39,983 nucleotides of DNA from Synechococcus sp. BS30m-G31 (GTDB taxonomy: Bacteria > Cyanobacteriota > Cyanobacteriia > PCC-6307 > Cyanobiaceae), in assembly GCA_016777265.1 (NCBI GenBank), contig JADHRU010000002.1, forward strand, positions 1 to 39,983, given 5' to 3'. Position numbers and translations under genes: made by a program. The notes beneath the pieces are model-generated. The model ran no database searches. It worked only from the letters and a program-made list of their open reading frames with translations, and was not told where the DNA came from. Positions within the stretch are counted from its first letter, which is position 1, and every line of letters begins with the position of its first letter. Shown here piece after piece: positions 18,893 through 28,263 of this stretch.

Positions 18893-20066
18893 CCATCAGT
18901 CGCTGGGCCGCCAATTCGAGTTCATCGACAGGGCGCACCAACGCCATTCGCAACCAATCGCGCCCCGAGGCCCCAAAACCAGAGCCTGGAGTTAGGGCAA
19001 CGCCACTGCGCCGCAGCAATTCCGCAGCAGTTTGTTCATCAGACCAACCGCGGGCTTTGGCCGCTGCAGGCAGGGGCATCCACAGATACATGGCCATCTC
19101 TGGACTGGCGATGGTCCAACCCCGATTGGAGAGCAAACGCACAACACGATCACGACGCTCCCGAAAAATCGGACGCAACTGGCCAGGCCAATGCGCAAAC
19201 TCTTGCAGGGCCATGATTCCCCCCTGCTGCAACGCGAGCGACTGATTGAAATCAATGACGGCCTTCGTTTGCCGTAACGCTGCAATCAGCGGTGCGGCTC
19301 CGACCGCAAAACCGAGTCGCAATCCGCCAAGACACCAACCTTTCGACAAGGAGAAAAATTCAATGCCCCAATCTCGCCATCCGGGGGCCTGCAACAAGCT
19401 CGGGGCCACTCCGTCTAAGGCAAGATCCACATAGGGATTGTCGTGGGCAATCACGAGCTGATGCCGCGTCCCGAGCCCCATGATTTGATTCAAATCCTCT
19501 TGATCACCCACGCGAGCTGTTGGATTGTGGGGATAACCAAGAACAAACAATTTCAACAGATCCCACTGCGAGGCTCGAATGCATTGCAGGTCTGGCCGCC
19601 AGTTGTGTTCCTGGGAGAGAGGAAGCTGCTGAACAGAAGCACCCGCCAGGTGAAGCCCTCCTGAGTGCGACGGATAACAAGGATCGAGATGCAGGGCCGG
19701 GTCTCCGTGATCCAGAACGGCAAGCGGAAGATGGGCTGTGCCTTCCTGAGAGCCAACCAGTAGTTGAACTTCTCGGTCGGGGTCGACATCAATTCCAAAC
19801 CGCTGCCGACACCAATCAGCGACAGCTCGATGGAAGGGCTTGACCCCTGCCTGAAGGCAGTAGCTCGTGCTGGAGGGGTCAAGAACGGCCTTAGCTATCG
19901 ACTGAAGCACCTGCTCGGGTGGCGCCAGATCGGAAGAGCCGATAGAGAGGTCGATCAGTGCTGGCCCGGCCTGCTGTGAAGCGTTCTCTCGGTACGCCTG
20001 CTTAGCAGCATCGCTTCGAGCAAAGACACCACTGCCAAGCGCATTCAACCGTTTAGAGGTTGGCAT
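18876..20066 (-). CDS. class I/II PLP-dependent aminotransferase; start refined from 20132 to 20066
   Basis: YPHNPTARVG, IAHDNPYVDLALDG, PLP-Lys region FFSLSKGWCLGGLRLGFAVG. Confidence 0.86.
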   Translation of the reverse strand: MPTSKRLNALGSGVFARSDAAKQAYRENASQQAGPALIDLSIGSSDLAPPEQVLQSIAKAVLDPSSTSYCLQAGVKPFHRAVADWCRQRFGIDVDPDREVQLLVGSQEGTAHLPLAVLDHGDPALHLDPCYPSHSGGLHLAGASVQQLPLSQEHNWRPDLQCIRASQWDLLKLFVLGYPHNPTARVGDQEDLNQIMGLGTRHQLVIAHDNPYVDLALDGVAPSLLQAPGWRDWGIEFFSLSKGWCLGGLRLGFAVGAAPLIAALRQTKAVIDFNQSLALQQGGIMALQEFAHWPGQLRPIFRERRDRVVRLLSNRGWTIASPEMAMYLWMPLPAAAKARGWSDEQTAAELLRRSGVALTPGSGFGASGRDWLRMALVRPVDELELAAQRLMDALDE

Positions 20067-20379
20067 CCAGGAAGGCTTGAAGTTGGGGCTTAGCAATCGC
20101 CCCTTCGTGCCGCGCCACAAGCTCCCCGTCACGGAACAGGATCAGGGTAGGAATTCCCTGAACCTGATACGCATCACGCGTTGAGGGATTTCCATCAACT
20201 TCCATCTTTCCCACGCTCAGTTGATCGCCATAGGTTTCTGCCGCCCAAGTCATGAGCGGCGCGATGAGCCGACAAGGACCACACCAGGGGGCCCAAAAAT
20301 CAACCAACACGGTGCCGGAAGCCTGCAACACCTCCGCTTCAAAACCGGCATCCGTGAAATCGACAACTGAAGGCGCCAA
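20053..20379 (-). CDS. trxA: thioredoxin
   Basis: VLVDFWAPWCGPCRLIAPLM active site and thioredoxin fold motifs (GIPTLILFRDGE). Confidence 0.95.
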   Translation of the reverse strand: MAPSVVDFTDAGFEAEVLQASGTVLVDFWAPWCGPCRLIAPLMTWAAETYGDQLSVGKMEVDGNPSTRDAYQVQGIPTLILFRDGELVARHEGAIAKPQLQAFLDANL

Positions 20380-20434
20380 GGCAAATCGGTGACTTCGCCA
20401 ATGTTATGGAGCCCGACGACAAAAACCGCGTCAA

Positions 20435-21208
20435 TCAGAGCTTATCGATGGAACGCTTCAGATCCTCCAGGTCAGCATCGACTTCTTCGACTTGTACCTC
20501 TTTGACCTGGTCTGAGACCTCCGCCGCTGGAAGGGCTACCGCTTCCGGACCAGCTTTGAGTTGGTTTCGGAGCGCTTCCAGATCGTCGTCCACATCGTTG
20601 CCACCCTCTAAGGCTGCGAACTGACTCTCGAGATCTGTCCCAGCCAGCTCGGCGGCAGCTTGCCCTGTGGCTTCCATCGCTTCAACTTTCTCCTCCATCC
20701 GCTCAAATGCGGCCATGGCTGAGTTGGTACCGATGCTTCCAACGGCACTTTGCAGTTGTTGCTGGGCCTGAGCCGCCTGGGCACGGGCCTTCAGCATGTC
20801 TTTCTTGGTCTTGGCTTCGGCAATTTTTCCCTCCAAAGCCACAAGACTTTTTTTAAGGGTGTCCACCTGACCGACCTGGGACTTGACTTGGGCGCCCAGG
20901 GACGTGGCCGTTTCTTGGAAGGTCTTGCGTCGAGTTAGCGCCTCACGCGCCAAGTCTTCCTCGCCTTTTTTCAAGGCAAGTTCGGCACGCTCATACCAAG
21001 TTTTCGCCTGGGCTTCGGCCTGTTCTGATTGATTACTGAGACGCTTCTGGCTGGCGATCGCCAAAGCCACCGCTTGTCGCAATTTGACCAAATCGGACTG
21101 CATGTCTGCGACCGACTGGTCAAGGATCTTGACCGGATCCTCCATGCCACTGACAGCGGCGTTGGCATTGGCACGAACCAGTCTGCTCAGCCTGTTGAAG
21201 AAACCCAT
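20435..21208 (-). CDS. PspA/IM30 family protein (Vipp1-like); start refined to 21208
   Basis: MGFFNRLSRLVRANANAAVSGMEDPVKILDQSVADMQSDLVKLRQAVA N-terminus; long coiled coil; C-terminal extension. Confidence 0.92.
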   Translation of the reverse strand: MGFFNRLSRLVRANANAAVSGMEDPVKILDQSVADMQSDLVKLRQAVALAIASQKRLSNQSEQAEAQAKTWYERAELALKKGEEDLAREALTRRKTFQETATSLGAQVKSQVGQVDTLKKSLVALEGKIAEAKTKKDMLKARAQAAQAQQQLQSAVGSIGTNSAMAAFERMEEKVEAMEATGQAAAELAGTDLESQFAALEGGNDVDDDLEALRNQLKAGPEAVALPAAEVSDQVKEVQVEEVDADLEDLKRSIDKL

Positions 21209-21274
21209 TACATGCAGAAGGATCCGGCTGGAGATTAGCGAGATCTCACGCATTTCTCTGCCTATGGTCTTGGG

Positions 21275-21841
21275 ATGGCAGTAGCCCCCGATTCCCAGCG
21301 TCGACGCCTACCAGGCCTTGAGTTGCTCCAGTCACCCCAGCGAAAGACCCCAGAGCAACTCAAAAAATGCCTTGGTTCACTGCAGCGGGACTGGCGCCGG
21401 GATGATCATTTAGCGGCCCTCTGGCAAGACTGGCCGTCGATTGCTGGCGAGCGCCTCGCTCCGCACTGCCGTCCCTTGGCTCTACAGCGGGGCATCCTCA
21501 CCGTCGGAGCCAGCCATCCTCAATGGCGACAGGCTCTGCTGTACAACCGGCCCCAACTATTGAGCGCACTGACCAGAGCTGGCCATGCCATTCGGGATCT
21601 GCGCATCCAACAACATCACGCCATGGCGTCTGCTCAGATTGAGGACGAAACCACCATTTGGGCGCGACACCCAAGCCGAATTGATATCCACGGCATGGGC
21701 ACATGCCCCAGCTGTCAAAGACCAGCTCCGAATGGAGAAATCAAATTATGGGAGCACTGCGGGTTTTGCCACCGTCAAAAGCTCTCCCAACAATCCTCCC
21801 AGCCCCTCGATCCCGATCAGAATCGCTCCGGTCTCGGCTGA
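21275..21841 (+). CDS. DUF721 (DciA-like) protein with C-terminal CxxC-x14-CxxC segment
   Basis: LWQDWPSIAGERLAPHCRPLALQRGILTVGASHPQWRQALLYNRPQLLSAL resembles DUF721/DciA; C-terminal CPSCQRPAPNGEIKLWEHCGFC. Confidence 0.78.
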   Translation: MAVAPDSQRRRLPGLELLQSPQRKTPEQLKKCLGSLQRDWRRDDHLAALWQDWPSIAGERLAPHCRPLALQRGILTVGASHPQWRQALLYNRPQLLSALTRAGHAIRDLRIQQHHAMASAQIEDETTIWARHPSRIDIHGMGTCPSCQRPAPNGEIKLWEHCGFCHRQKLSQQSSQPLDPDQNRSGLG

Positions 21842-23628
21842 CGCCAATCCAGATCAACTCCATCGGATTTCAACGCATCAGCACGCTGTTCCAAACGCTT
21901 CCGATCAACCCGCCAGAGGTTGTAGATCCCAAAACGACCGAGATCAATCGGGCGCAGACCGCGCCAATGGTCTTGGGCGGACGTCCCTCGATCGATGGCA
22001 ATCAAGACGGTGTCGGAAGCCTCCTTCGTTCCAAGAGGATGCCCAACCCAGCCTTGGCGTTGTTCGTTGGCCAATCGATCCGCCAAGTTCACCAAGGCTC
22101 CGTCGGAACGCCCCTCAAACACAATCACTTGGCCGGTGTGGAAATGAAGTGATGGCTTCATCGCACCAACCATTGCGAGAGGTTCTCCCGGAAGGTGTTG
22201 CTTCTCCATCTGCTCCGCAACTTGCCTCACCGGAACCTGACGGAGTTGATCCGCCAGTTCCGCGATCGGAATTAAGGCGCTGACGTGAAACAACAACAAC
22301 GGGATTTGCATGGATAGCAAACCGATCGCCGACGATTTGCGCTGGATCAACACAACGGAGCTCAACACCGCCGCGACACTGAACCAAAGCGCTGCTCTCC
22401 AGACCAAACCACTGCCCAATAGATCGGGGGCGAGGCTGGGCATCTCTGGATCACGAATCCATCCAACCCAGACAGGGGACAACCAAAAAATGACGGCCAA
22501 GCAAGCCACCAATCCGATCGAGGCGACCCAAGCCCAACGTTGCCAATGGTCTCGACGTGTCGTCGCCAGTGCCATCAGAAGCGCTGCTGCCGGAGTTGCC
22601 GGCAGCCAATAACTCGGAAGTTTGGTAGCTGCTGCAGTGAACAACAGCAATACGGCCACCAACCAACAGGCAGCAAATTGCTGAAGAGAGTGTTCAGGCG
22701 GCACCCGCCATCGCGGCACCCGAGCCAAACCAAGGATCAGGAAGGGAGTGAAAGGCAAGGCAGCTACCACCATGACTGGCCCGAAAAACCACCACGGCTG
22801 GAGGTGGTCATTCACAACCGAAGTAAAGCGCTGAAGGTTGTGATATCCAAAAAAGCTGTCCCAGAAGGCTTGGCCCTCCACCAACAGTTCAAGCCCGTAC
22901 CAAGGAAGACTGATCAGCGCTGTAATCAACAAACCGGGCAGCGGACGCAAGCGTCTCCACGGGGTTTGCAGATCGCGACGCAATCCACAGAACAACAGCA
23001 ACGCCAAACCGGACAACACCACGGCCACCGGTCCTTTCACCAGCACCGCGAACCCAAGAACAACCCATGCAGGCCACCAGGACACGTGGCTTGGATCGAC
23101 AAATCGTCGCCACTGCAAAAGCAAGCTGATCCCCAGCAATCCACACAGCAAAGAATCACTAACGGCGGTCCGACTCCACACCAAAACAAGGGGGGACAAA
23201 CCGAACGCAAGGGCTGAGATCACCGCTGTCCACCTCGGCCGATCATCGTCTGGCTGCGGCCAGCGCAGCAGTGTGTCCGCAAGGGTGATCATCAACGCGA
23301 TCGAAGCCAGGGCCGATGGCAACCGCGCCGCCCAACTCCCAAGTGGATCCCAGAGGTCACGGGCTGGCAAGGAATAACCAAGCCCCATCAACCAATACAC
23401 AAGAGGCGGTTTGTCGTATCGCGGCAAGCCATTCACCCGTGGAGTCAGCCAATCACCCGTCTCAGCCATGGCACGACCAGCCGCGGCAAACAATGGCGGC
23501 GTCTCATCCATCACCCCAGTCGCACCGAGGCGCCACAAGGTGATCAACACTCCAAGACCAAGCACCAACGCAAGGACCTGTCGTCGCTGAGGGCAGGACA
23601 CATTCACCGGCAAGGCCCTTCCATGCAT
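21817..23628 (-). CDS. GT39/ArnT-like integral membrane glycosyltransferase
   Basis: DETPPLFAAAGRAMAETGDWLTPRVNGLPRYDKPPLVYWLMGLGYSL, multiple TM segments, LISLPWYGLELLVEGQAFWDSFFGYHNLQRF. Confidence 0.9.
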   Translation of the reverse strand: MHGRALPVNVSCPQRRQVLALVLGLGVLITLWRLGATGVMDETPPLFAAAGRAMAETGDWLTPRVNGLPRYDKPPLVYWLMGLGYSLPARDLWDPLGSWAARLPSALASIALMITLADTLLRWPQPDDDRPRWTAVISALAFGLSPLVLVWSRTAVSDSLLCGLLGISLLLQWRRFVDPSHVSWWPAWVVLGFAVLVKGPVAVVLSGLALLLFCGLRRDLQTPWRRLRPLPGLLITALISLPWYGLELLVEGQAFWDSFFGYHNLQRFTSVVNDHLQPWWFFGPVMVVAALPFTPFLILGLARVPRWRVPPEHSLQQFAACWLVAVLLLFTAAATKLPSYWLPATPAAALLMALATTRRDHWQRWAWVASIGLVACLAVIFWLSPVWVGWIRDPEMPSLAPDLLGSGLVWRAALWFSVAAVLSSVVLIQRKSSAIGLLSMQIPLLLFHVSALIPIAELADQLRQVPVRQVAEQMEKQHLPGEPLAMVGAMKPSLHFHTGQVIVFEGRSDGALVNLADRLANEQRQGWVGHPLGTKEASDTVLIAIDRGTSAQDHWRGLRPIDLGRFGIYNLWRVDRKRLEQRADALKSDGVDLDWRQPRPERF

Positions 23629-24735
23629 CTAAGTGATGCTGACATCCCCCTCCAATCCATCACGAATCCAAGCCTCCACTCGAGCGCTGAACACATCGCA
23701 TGTGGCGTTTTTTTCTACCCACTCACGACATTTGAGACGGTCAATTTGATCGACATGACCCAAAGCTGTCACGAGGGCTTGCACATCGTCTGGTGAAACC
23801 AGCCAACCGGTTTCACCAGAGGTGATGAGCTCTCCAGGACCGCCGCGGTCATAGGCCACCACTGGGACTCCACAGGCCAAAGCTTCCACCACCACATTCC
23901 CGTAGGCCTCGTTCCATTTGGGTGTATTGATCAGGGCACGACAGGAACCCAACTGGCGTTGCAACTCATGGGTGGACTGAAATCCCATCCACTGGATCGT
24001 TCCAGTCGGAACCATCGCTTCAACGGCATCGGCGTAGGCAGGGTCTTCGCGCAAGCCCCAGACCAACAGCGACTCGCCGAGAGCAGCGGCAGCGCGAGCT
24101 GCATCCTCCAACCCTTTTTCTGGAGCGATTCTCCCTGCCCAGCCCAAAGGGCCATCACACGACATTTGCAGGCAATAATTGCTTAGATCAAAGCCATTGC
24201 CCACCACCCTGGCGGTTCCAGGAAGCTGAAAATCTGCAGCCTGACGGCGAGTATGAAAAGCCAAGCGCTGTGGATGACTGGAGGCAACGGACTCAATGGC
24301 CTCACGCATCACCTTGGCCACATCTCCCATGCTGATCAAATGGAATAAGCGGGGTTGAACCCAGGGAGTCAGCCAGAGCGGAAGCCAGTCGTAACCGAAG
24401 TTGATGACTGCATCGGCATTTTTCCCACAGCGAAGAGCCGCCTCCCATAACGCCGGCAACAGTCCGTTCCTCGGAATCAACACAGCAGAGTCGGCATCGG
24501 CGTGCTGCCAGCTGGGTTGATCGACACCCTCTACCTCCACCAGGCTCACGCCTGAGCATCCCGAAGGCAGCGTCGATCCCTTGGCTGAAACGAGGGTTAC
24601 ACGATGGTTGCGACGCACCAATCCCTGGATCAGCGAAGCGAGGGTGAGTTCCACCCCCCCTCCTCGGCCACTTCCCAAGGCACCGATGGGGGTATTCACC
24701 AGCACAAGCTCAAGAGAACGCACAGGCATCGACAC
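23629..24735 (-). CDS. group 1 (GT4-type) glycosyltransferase
   Basis: GRGGGVELTLASLIQGLVRRNHRVTLVSAKG, GWAGRIAPEKGLEDAARAA, EAYGNVVVEALACGVPVVAYDRGGPGELI. Confidence 0.92.
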   Translation of the reverse strand: MSMPVRSLELVLVNTPIGALGSGRGGGVELTLASLIQGLVRRNHRVTLVSAKGSTLPSGCSGVSLVEVEGVDQPSWQHADADSAVLIPRNGLLPALWEAALRCGKNADAVINFGYDWLPLWLTPWVQPRLFHLISMGDVAKVMREAIESVASSHPQRLAFHTRRQAADFQLPGTARVVGNGFDLSNYCLQMSCDGPLGWAGRIAPEKGLEDAARAAAALGESLLVWGLREDPAYADAVEAMVPTGTIQWMGFQSTHELQRQLGSCRALINTPKWNEAYGNVVVEALACGVPVVAYDRGGPGELITSGETGWLVSPDDVQALVTALGHVDQIDRLKCREWVEKNATCDVFSARVEAWIRDGLEGDVSIT

Positions 24736-24776
24736 AGTTCAAAAGGAAAGTTGAAAAGGACAGATCAAACGGACTG

Positions 24777-25745
24777 TTAAGAGGACAGTTCAGGAGCGCG
24801 TTCCCACAGCCGGCGACGCTGGCTAACGCAGATCACCGACAACAACACCAACAAAACCCCGACCCACTGCAAGGGATCCAAGCGCTCGTCCAACAGCCAG
24901 CCGCCCGTCGCCAAGGCAAAAACCGGCGTTAGGAATCCCAAGCTGCTGAAGCTTGTAAGGTCTCGGCGATTGGCAAACCAAAAAAATAGCCCGTAGGCCA
25001 AAGCACTCCCCAACAGGCTTGCGAACCCCATCCGACCCCAATCAGCGAGGGACCAACCGATGGGCTTCACACCATTTTCAAAGCCGAAAAGAAGTAGCAA
25101 AGGGATCCCCCCCAAGACCATGTGCCATGCCGTCACGGCGACGGGATCACTGTGACGAGATGCAAAGCGTATGAGAACAGTCCCGAGGGCCATAGCGAGA
25201 GATGCAAGCAACATCCAGATTTCACCTGGCTGCAACAACTGCTGCACGGCTGGGGGATCAGCCAACAACCACCAATGGTTGAGGAGTTCGCCAGGGACCC
25301 CGAGACAAAAAATTCCAGCCAAACCAAGACCCAAACCAACCCAACCAACAGGGTTGATCAACTCTGCAAATAACCCTCGCGCTAAAAGAGCCACAAGCAA
25401 TGGCTGCGAGTCGATTAACACCGACCCCAGGCCGGCACCGGTGCCATCAAGACCAACGGCCAACAGGCCCTGAAACAAACAAGCATCCACCACAGTGAAC
25501 AGGGCAAACCAGCCCCAATCGCGGCCATCAATCCAGACGGATCGCCCCGTCCAAGCGACCCAAAGCAACAAAACCAAACCCGCAGGGAAAAGCCGCAATC
25601 CCGCTACAAGCCATGGCCCACCTGTCGCCAACAGCGGTGCCATCGCTGTCATGGCGGTGCCCCACAGAGCAAAGGGCAACACCATCAGCAGCCAGAGCCA
25701 AATGGTCGGCATGAAGAACGCTCGAAGGCCTCTTTTTAAGATCAT
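24777..25745 (-). CDS. EamA/DMT-family transporter; start 25745 or 25712
   Basis: Ten-TM-like duplicated EamA pattern; LGSVLIDSQPLLVALLARGLFAE, SSLGFLTPVFALATGGWLLDERL. Confidence 0.85.
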   Translation of the reverse strand: MILKRGLRAFFMPTIWLWLLMVLPFALWGTAMTAMAPLLATGGPWLVAGLRLFPAGLVLLLWVAWTGRSVWIDGRDWGWFALFTVVDACLFQGLLAVGLDGTGAGLGSVLIDSQPLLVALLARGLFAELINPVGWVGLGLGLAGIFCLGVPGELLNHWWLLADPPAVQQLLQPGEIWMLLASLAMALGTVLIRFASRHSDPVAVTAWHMVLGGIPLLLLFGFENGVKPIGWSLADWGRMGFASLLGSALAYGLFFWFANRRDLTSFSSLGFLTPVFALATGGWLLDERLDPLQWVGVLLVLLSVICVSQRRRLWERAPELSS

Positions 25746-25765
25746 GGTGTCTAGACCTGCGCGAC

Positions 25766-26578
25766 ATGATCTGGCCCCTGCGTCGAAAATCACACCGCCG
25801 AATGGCGCGCATCGTTGTGGAGGGACCGATCAACGGAGCCACACGACAGCGCGTTCTCAAGGCTCTACTGGAAGTGAAGCGACGGGAATTCCCCGCACTT
25901 CTTCTACGAATTGACAGTCCTGGTGGGACGGTTGGAGACAGCCAAGAAATCCATGCAGCGCTGCTGAGACTGCGGGAGAAAGGCTGCCGAGTGGTGGCCA
26001 GCTTCGGCAATATTTCCGCCTCTGGCGGTGTCTACATCGGTGTAGCCGCAGAGCAAATCGTGTCGAACCCAGGCACGATTACCGGGTCGATTGGCGTGAT
26101 CCTGCGGGGCAATGATCTATCCCGCGTGTTTGAACGCATCGGCATTCGCTTCGACACGGTGAAGAGCGGAAAGTTCAAAGACATCTTGTCCCCCGATCGA
26201 GCCCTGAACCCTGAAGAACGCGCCCTCCTTCAAGACTTAATCGACAGCAGCTACAGCCAATTTGTAGGCGTTGTGGCGAAAGGTCGAAACCTCACCGAGG
26301 AGCAGGTGAAGACTTTTGCAGATGGTCGAGTCTTTAGTGGTGAGCAAGCGTTATCGCTAGGACTTGTGGATGCGTTGGGTGACGAAGACCATGCACTTCG
26401 CCTGGCCGCCCAGCTGGCAGACCTGGATCAGGACGACATTCGACCGATCACCCTTGGTAAGCCGCGACGCAAAGTGAGCAACTTGCTGCCGGGCTCTCAG
26501 ATCTTCCGCCAACTTCAGCAATGGCTTTCGATGGAGCTCATGGGAAGCGGTCAGGTGCTTTGGCTGTATCGCCCATGA
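25766..26578 (+). CDS. sppA: signal peptide peptidase SppA-type (S49) serine peptidase
   Basis: LLLRIDSPGGTVGDSQEIHAAL, ASFGNISASGGVYIGVAAEQIVSNPGTITGSIGV. Confidence 0.93.
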   Translation: MIWPLRRKSHRRMARIVVEGPINGATRQRVLKALLEVKRREFPALLLRIDSPGGTVGDSQEIHAALLRLREKGCRVVASFGNISASGGVYIGVAAEQIVSNPGTITGSIGVILRGNDLSRVFERIGIRFDTVKSGKFKDILSPDRALNPEERALLQDLIDSSYSQFVGVVAKGRNLTEEQVKTFADGRVFSGEQALSLGLVDALGDEDHALRLAAQLADLDQDDIRPITLGKPRRKVSNLLPGSQIFRQLQQWLSMELMGSGQVLWLYRP

Positions 26579-26958
26579 GCGACACCAATCTGAAATTGGT
26601 CGGACTTCGGGGAGCAACAACATGCGCTGCCAACACCACAACGGCCATCCAAGCCGCCGTTCGAGACTTGATTGATGCCCTCGTCGAAGAGAACGGCTTG
26701 TCCCCACAACAGATCGTTTCAGTGACCTTTTCAGTCACGGCCGATCTTGACGCCTGTTTTCCAGCAGCCATGGCCCGTCAACGCCCTGGATGGGACTGTG
26801 TTGCCCTGTTGGATTGCCAGCAGATGGCCGTTCAAGGGGACCTTGAACGCTGCATCCGAGTGCTTGTTCACGCCTGGATGCCTCCCCAACGAAAGCCCCT
26901 ACACCCCTATCGGGGCGAGGCTCAACGGTTACGACCGGACAGATCTCGTCACAACTGA
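26575..26958 (+). CDS. aroH: AroH-type chorismate mutase; start refined to 26575 (ATGA overlap)
   Basis: LVGLRGATTCAANTTTAIQAAVRDLIDALVEENGL, VSVTFSVTADLDACFPAAMAR, GDLERCIRVLVH. Confidence 0.92.
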   Translation: MSDTNLKLVGLRGATTCAANTTTAIQAAVRDLIDALVEENGLSPQQIVSVTFSVTADLDACFPAAMARQRPGWDCVALLDCQQMAVQGDLERCIRVLVHAWMPPQRKPLHPYRGEAQRLRPDRSRHN

Positions 26959-27036
26959 CAGATGAGCCGCCGACCCCTCAAGGCGTCGCCCTGTCGCTGG
27001 ACTCAGGAGAATCAGTGAATTATCAAGCTTTACCCC

Positions 27037-27612
27037 ATGCCCCGTTCGCTTCTGCAACGCCTCATGCCATGCGCAGCGACCGCGAGTGCACTGCTGGTCG
27101 GAGCATGCCTGAGCAGCACAGCACCAACCCCCGCAACAGCTCAAGGCACGTCGGGCCTCATGGAGTTTCGCTGGGATAACAACGATGGTTACAAGAAGCT
27201 GTACTACTACCAAACCTCTGCGATTGAGAACGACCGCGCCGACTGGTATCTCACTCTTCGCGAAAAAGATCGCAAGACAGCCATTCTCAAGTTGACCGTG
27301 ACGGTGCCTGACTTTTTTGACGCCAAACTCAAACCAGAACGCATGTCCCTCTGCCGCACATCTCGGGGCAGCATGATGAGTCGCTCAAAATGCCTCGAAG
27401 AGGTGCCCGCCACCTTTGAGGTGAATGATGACCAAACGGCCATCGAGGTCTTTCCAGACCAGCCCGTGCCAATGGAAGGTGACTACTCGCTTCGCATCAA
27501 GTTGTTCAACCCCAAGGGAAAGCGGATGTATCAGTTGAACGCTTTGATTCAGGCCCCCGGCGACGTACCAATGTCGGGTTACGTCGGCAGTTGGTTGATC
27601 GACATTGACTGA
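27037..27612 (+). CDS. DUF2808-like secreted protein
   Basis: Signal peptide, LMEFRWDNNDGYKKLYYYQTS; resembles cyanobacterial DUF2808 proteins. Confidence 0.65.
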   Translation: MPRSLLQRLMPCAATASALLVGACLSSTAPTPATAQGTSGLMEFRWDNNDGYKKLYYYQTSAIENDRADWYLTLREKDRKTAILKLTVTVPDFFDAKLKPERMSLCRTSRGSMMSRSKCLEEVPATFEVNDDQTAIEVFPDQPVPMEGDYSLRIKLFNPKGKRMYQLNALIQAPGDVPMSGYVGSWLIDID

Positions 27613-27658
27613 CTGATAAAATCTTCTACTCAGATGAGCCAGACGCCAAACAACTGAT

Positions 27659-27796
27659 ATGACGAAGCGCACTTTCGGTGGAACAAGCCGCAAAAGAAAA
27701 AGGGTTTCTGGATTTCGTGTTCGCATGCGGTCCCATACCGGACGTCGCGTTATTCGCACCCGACGTAAACGCGGACGGACTCGGTTGGCCGTTTAA
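27659..27796 (+). CDS. rpmH: 50S ribosomal protein L34 (absent from supplied ORF track)
   Basis: Manual translation: [45 protein letters not shown], 45 aa, upstream of rnpA. Confidence 0.97.
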   Translation: MTKRTFGGTSRKRKRVSGFRVRMRSHTGRRVIRTRRKRGRTRLAV

Positions 27797-27819
27797 GCAC
27801 AGCGATGTGCTCAACGTTG

Positions 27820-27848
27820 ATGAGGTGAATGAGTTGACTTCACCTCAT
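27820..27848. promoter_or_regulatory. Perfect 10-bp inverted repeat (ATGAGGTGAA-9nt-TTCACCTCAT) between rpmH and rnpA
   Basis: Read directly; stem 27820-27829 with 27839-27848. Confidence 0.6.
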
Positions 27849-27876
27849 GTGAAACGCTCATATCCTTAGTTGGCTG

Positions 27877-28263
27877 ATGGTGCTCCCAGCTTCCATGCGC
27901 CTGCGTGGACATCGTTGCTTCAGCCGTTTACACCGTTCTCGGTGCCGTCACCACGGCAAATGGATGGTGCTTCGCCAAATTGACAGCGATCGGTCGTTAC
28001 TTCGTTCTGAGCTCCGTAACCAAAGCGATACAACTTGCCGTTGTGCCTTGGTGATCAGCAACAAAGTGAGCAAAAGAGCTGTGCGCCGCAATCGCTTAAG
28101 GCGTTTGCTCCACAGCCACCTTCGAAAACGCCTTGAACAGCGATCCGACTTAGCAGGGAAATGGTTGCTACTCAGCCTCCGACCCGAAGCCGCGGAAGCC
28201 GAACCCGCGCAATTGCTCGAAGAATGCGACAGTCTCTTGAAAATTGCAGGTCTGGAACGATGA
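27877..28263 (+). CDS. rnpA: ribonuclease P protein component
   Basis: ALVISNKVSKRAVRRNRLRRLLHSHLR motif downstream of rpmH. Confidence 0.95.
   Translation: MVLPASMRLRGHRCFSRLHRSRCRHHGKWMVLRQIDSDRSLLRSELRNQSDTTCRCALVISNKVSKRAVRRNRLRRLLHSHLRKRLEQRSDLAGKWLLLSLRPEAAEAEPAQLLEECDSLLKIAGLER

Noticed and set aside
18649-19245. Long plus-strand ORFs opposite birA and the aminotransferase
   Set aside because: Low-complexity Arg/Pro/Thr-rich shadow ORFs; the minus-strand genes have clear family motifs.
22540-23217. 225-aa plus-strand ORF
   Set aside because: Antisense to the GT39 gene with spurious composition (Gln/His/Arg-rich).
24735-24795. Purine-rich degenerate repeats (AGTTCAAAAGGA / AGTTGAAAAGGA / ACTGTTAAGAGGA) between the GT4 and EamA genes
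   Set aside because: Copies are imperfect, and the segment includes the EamA stop region; too weak to call a repeat element.
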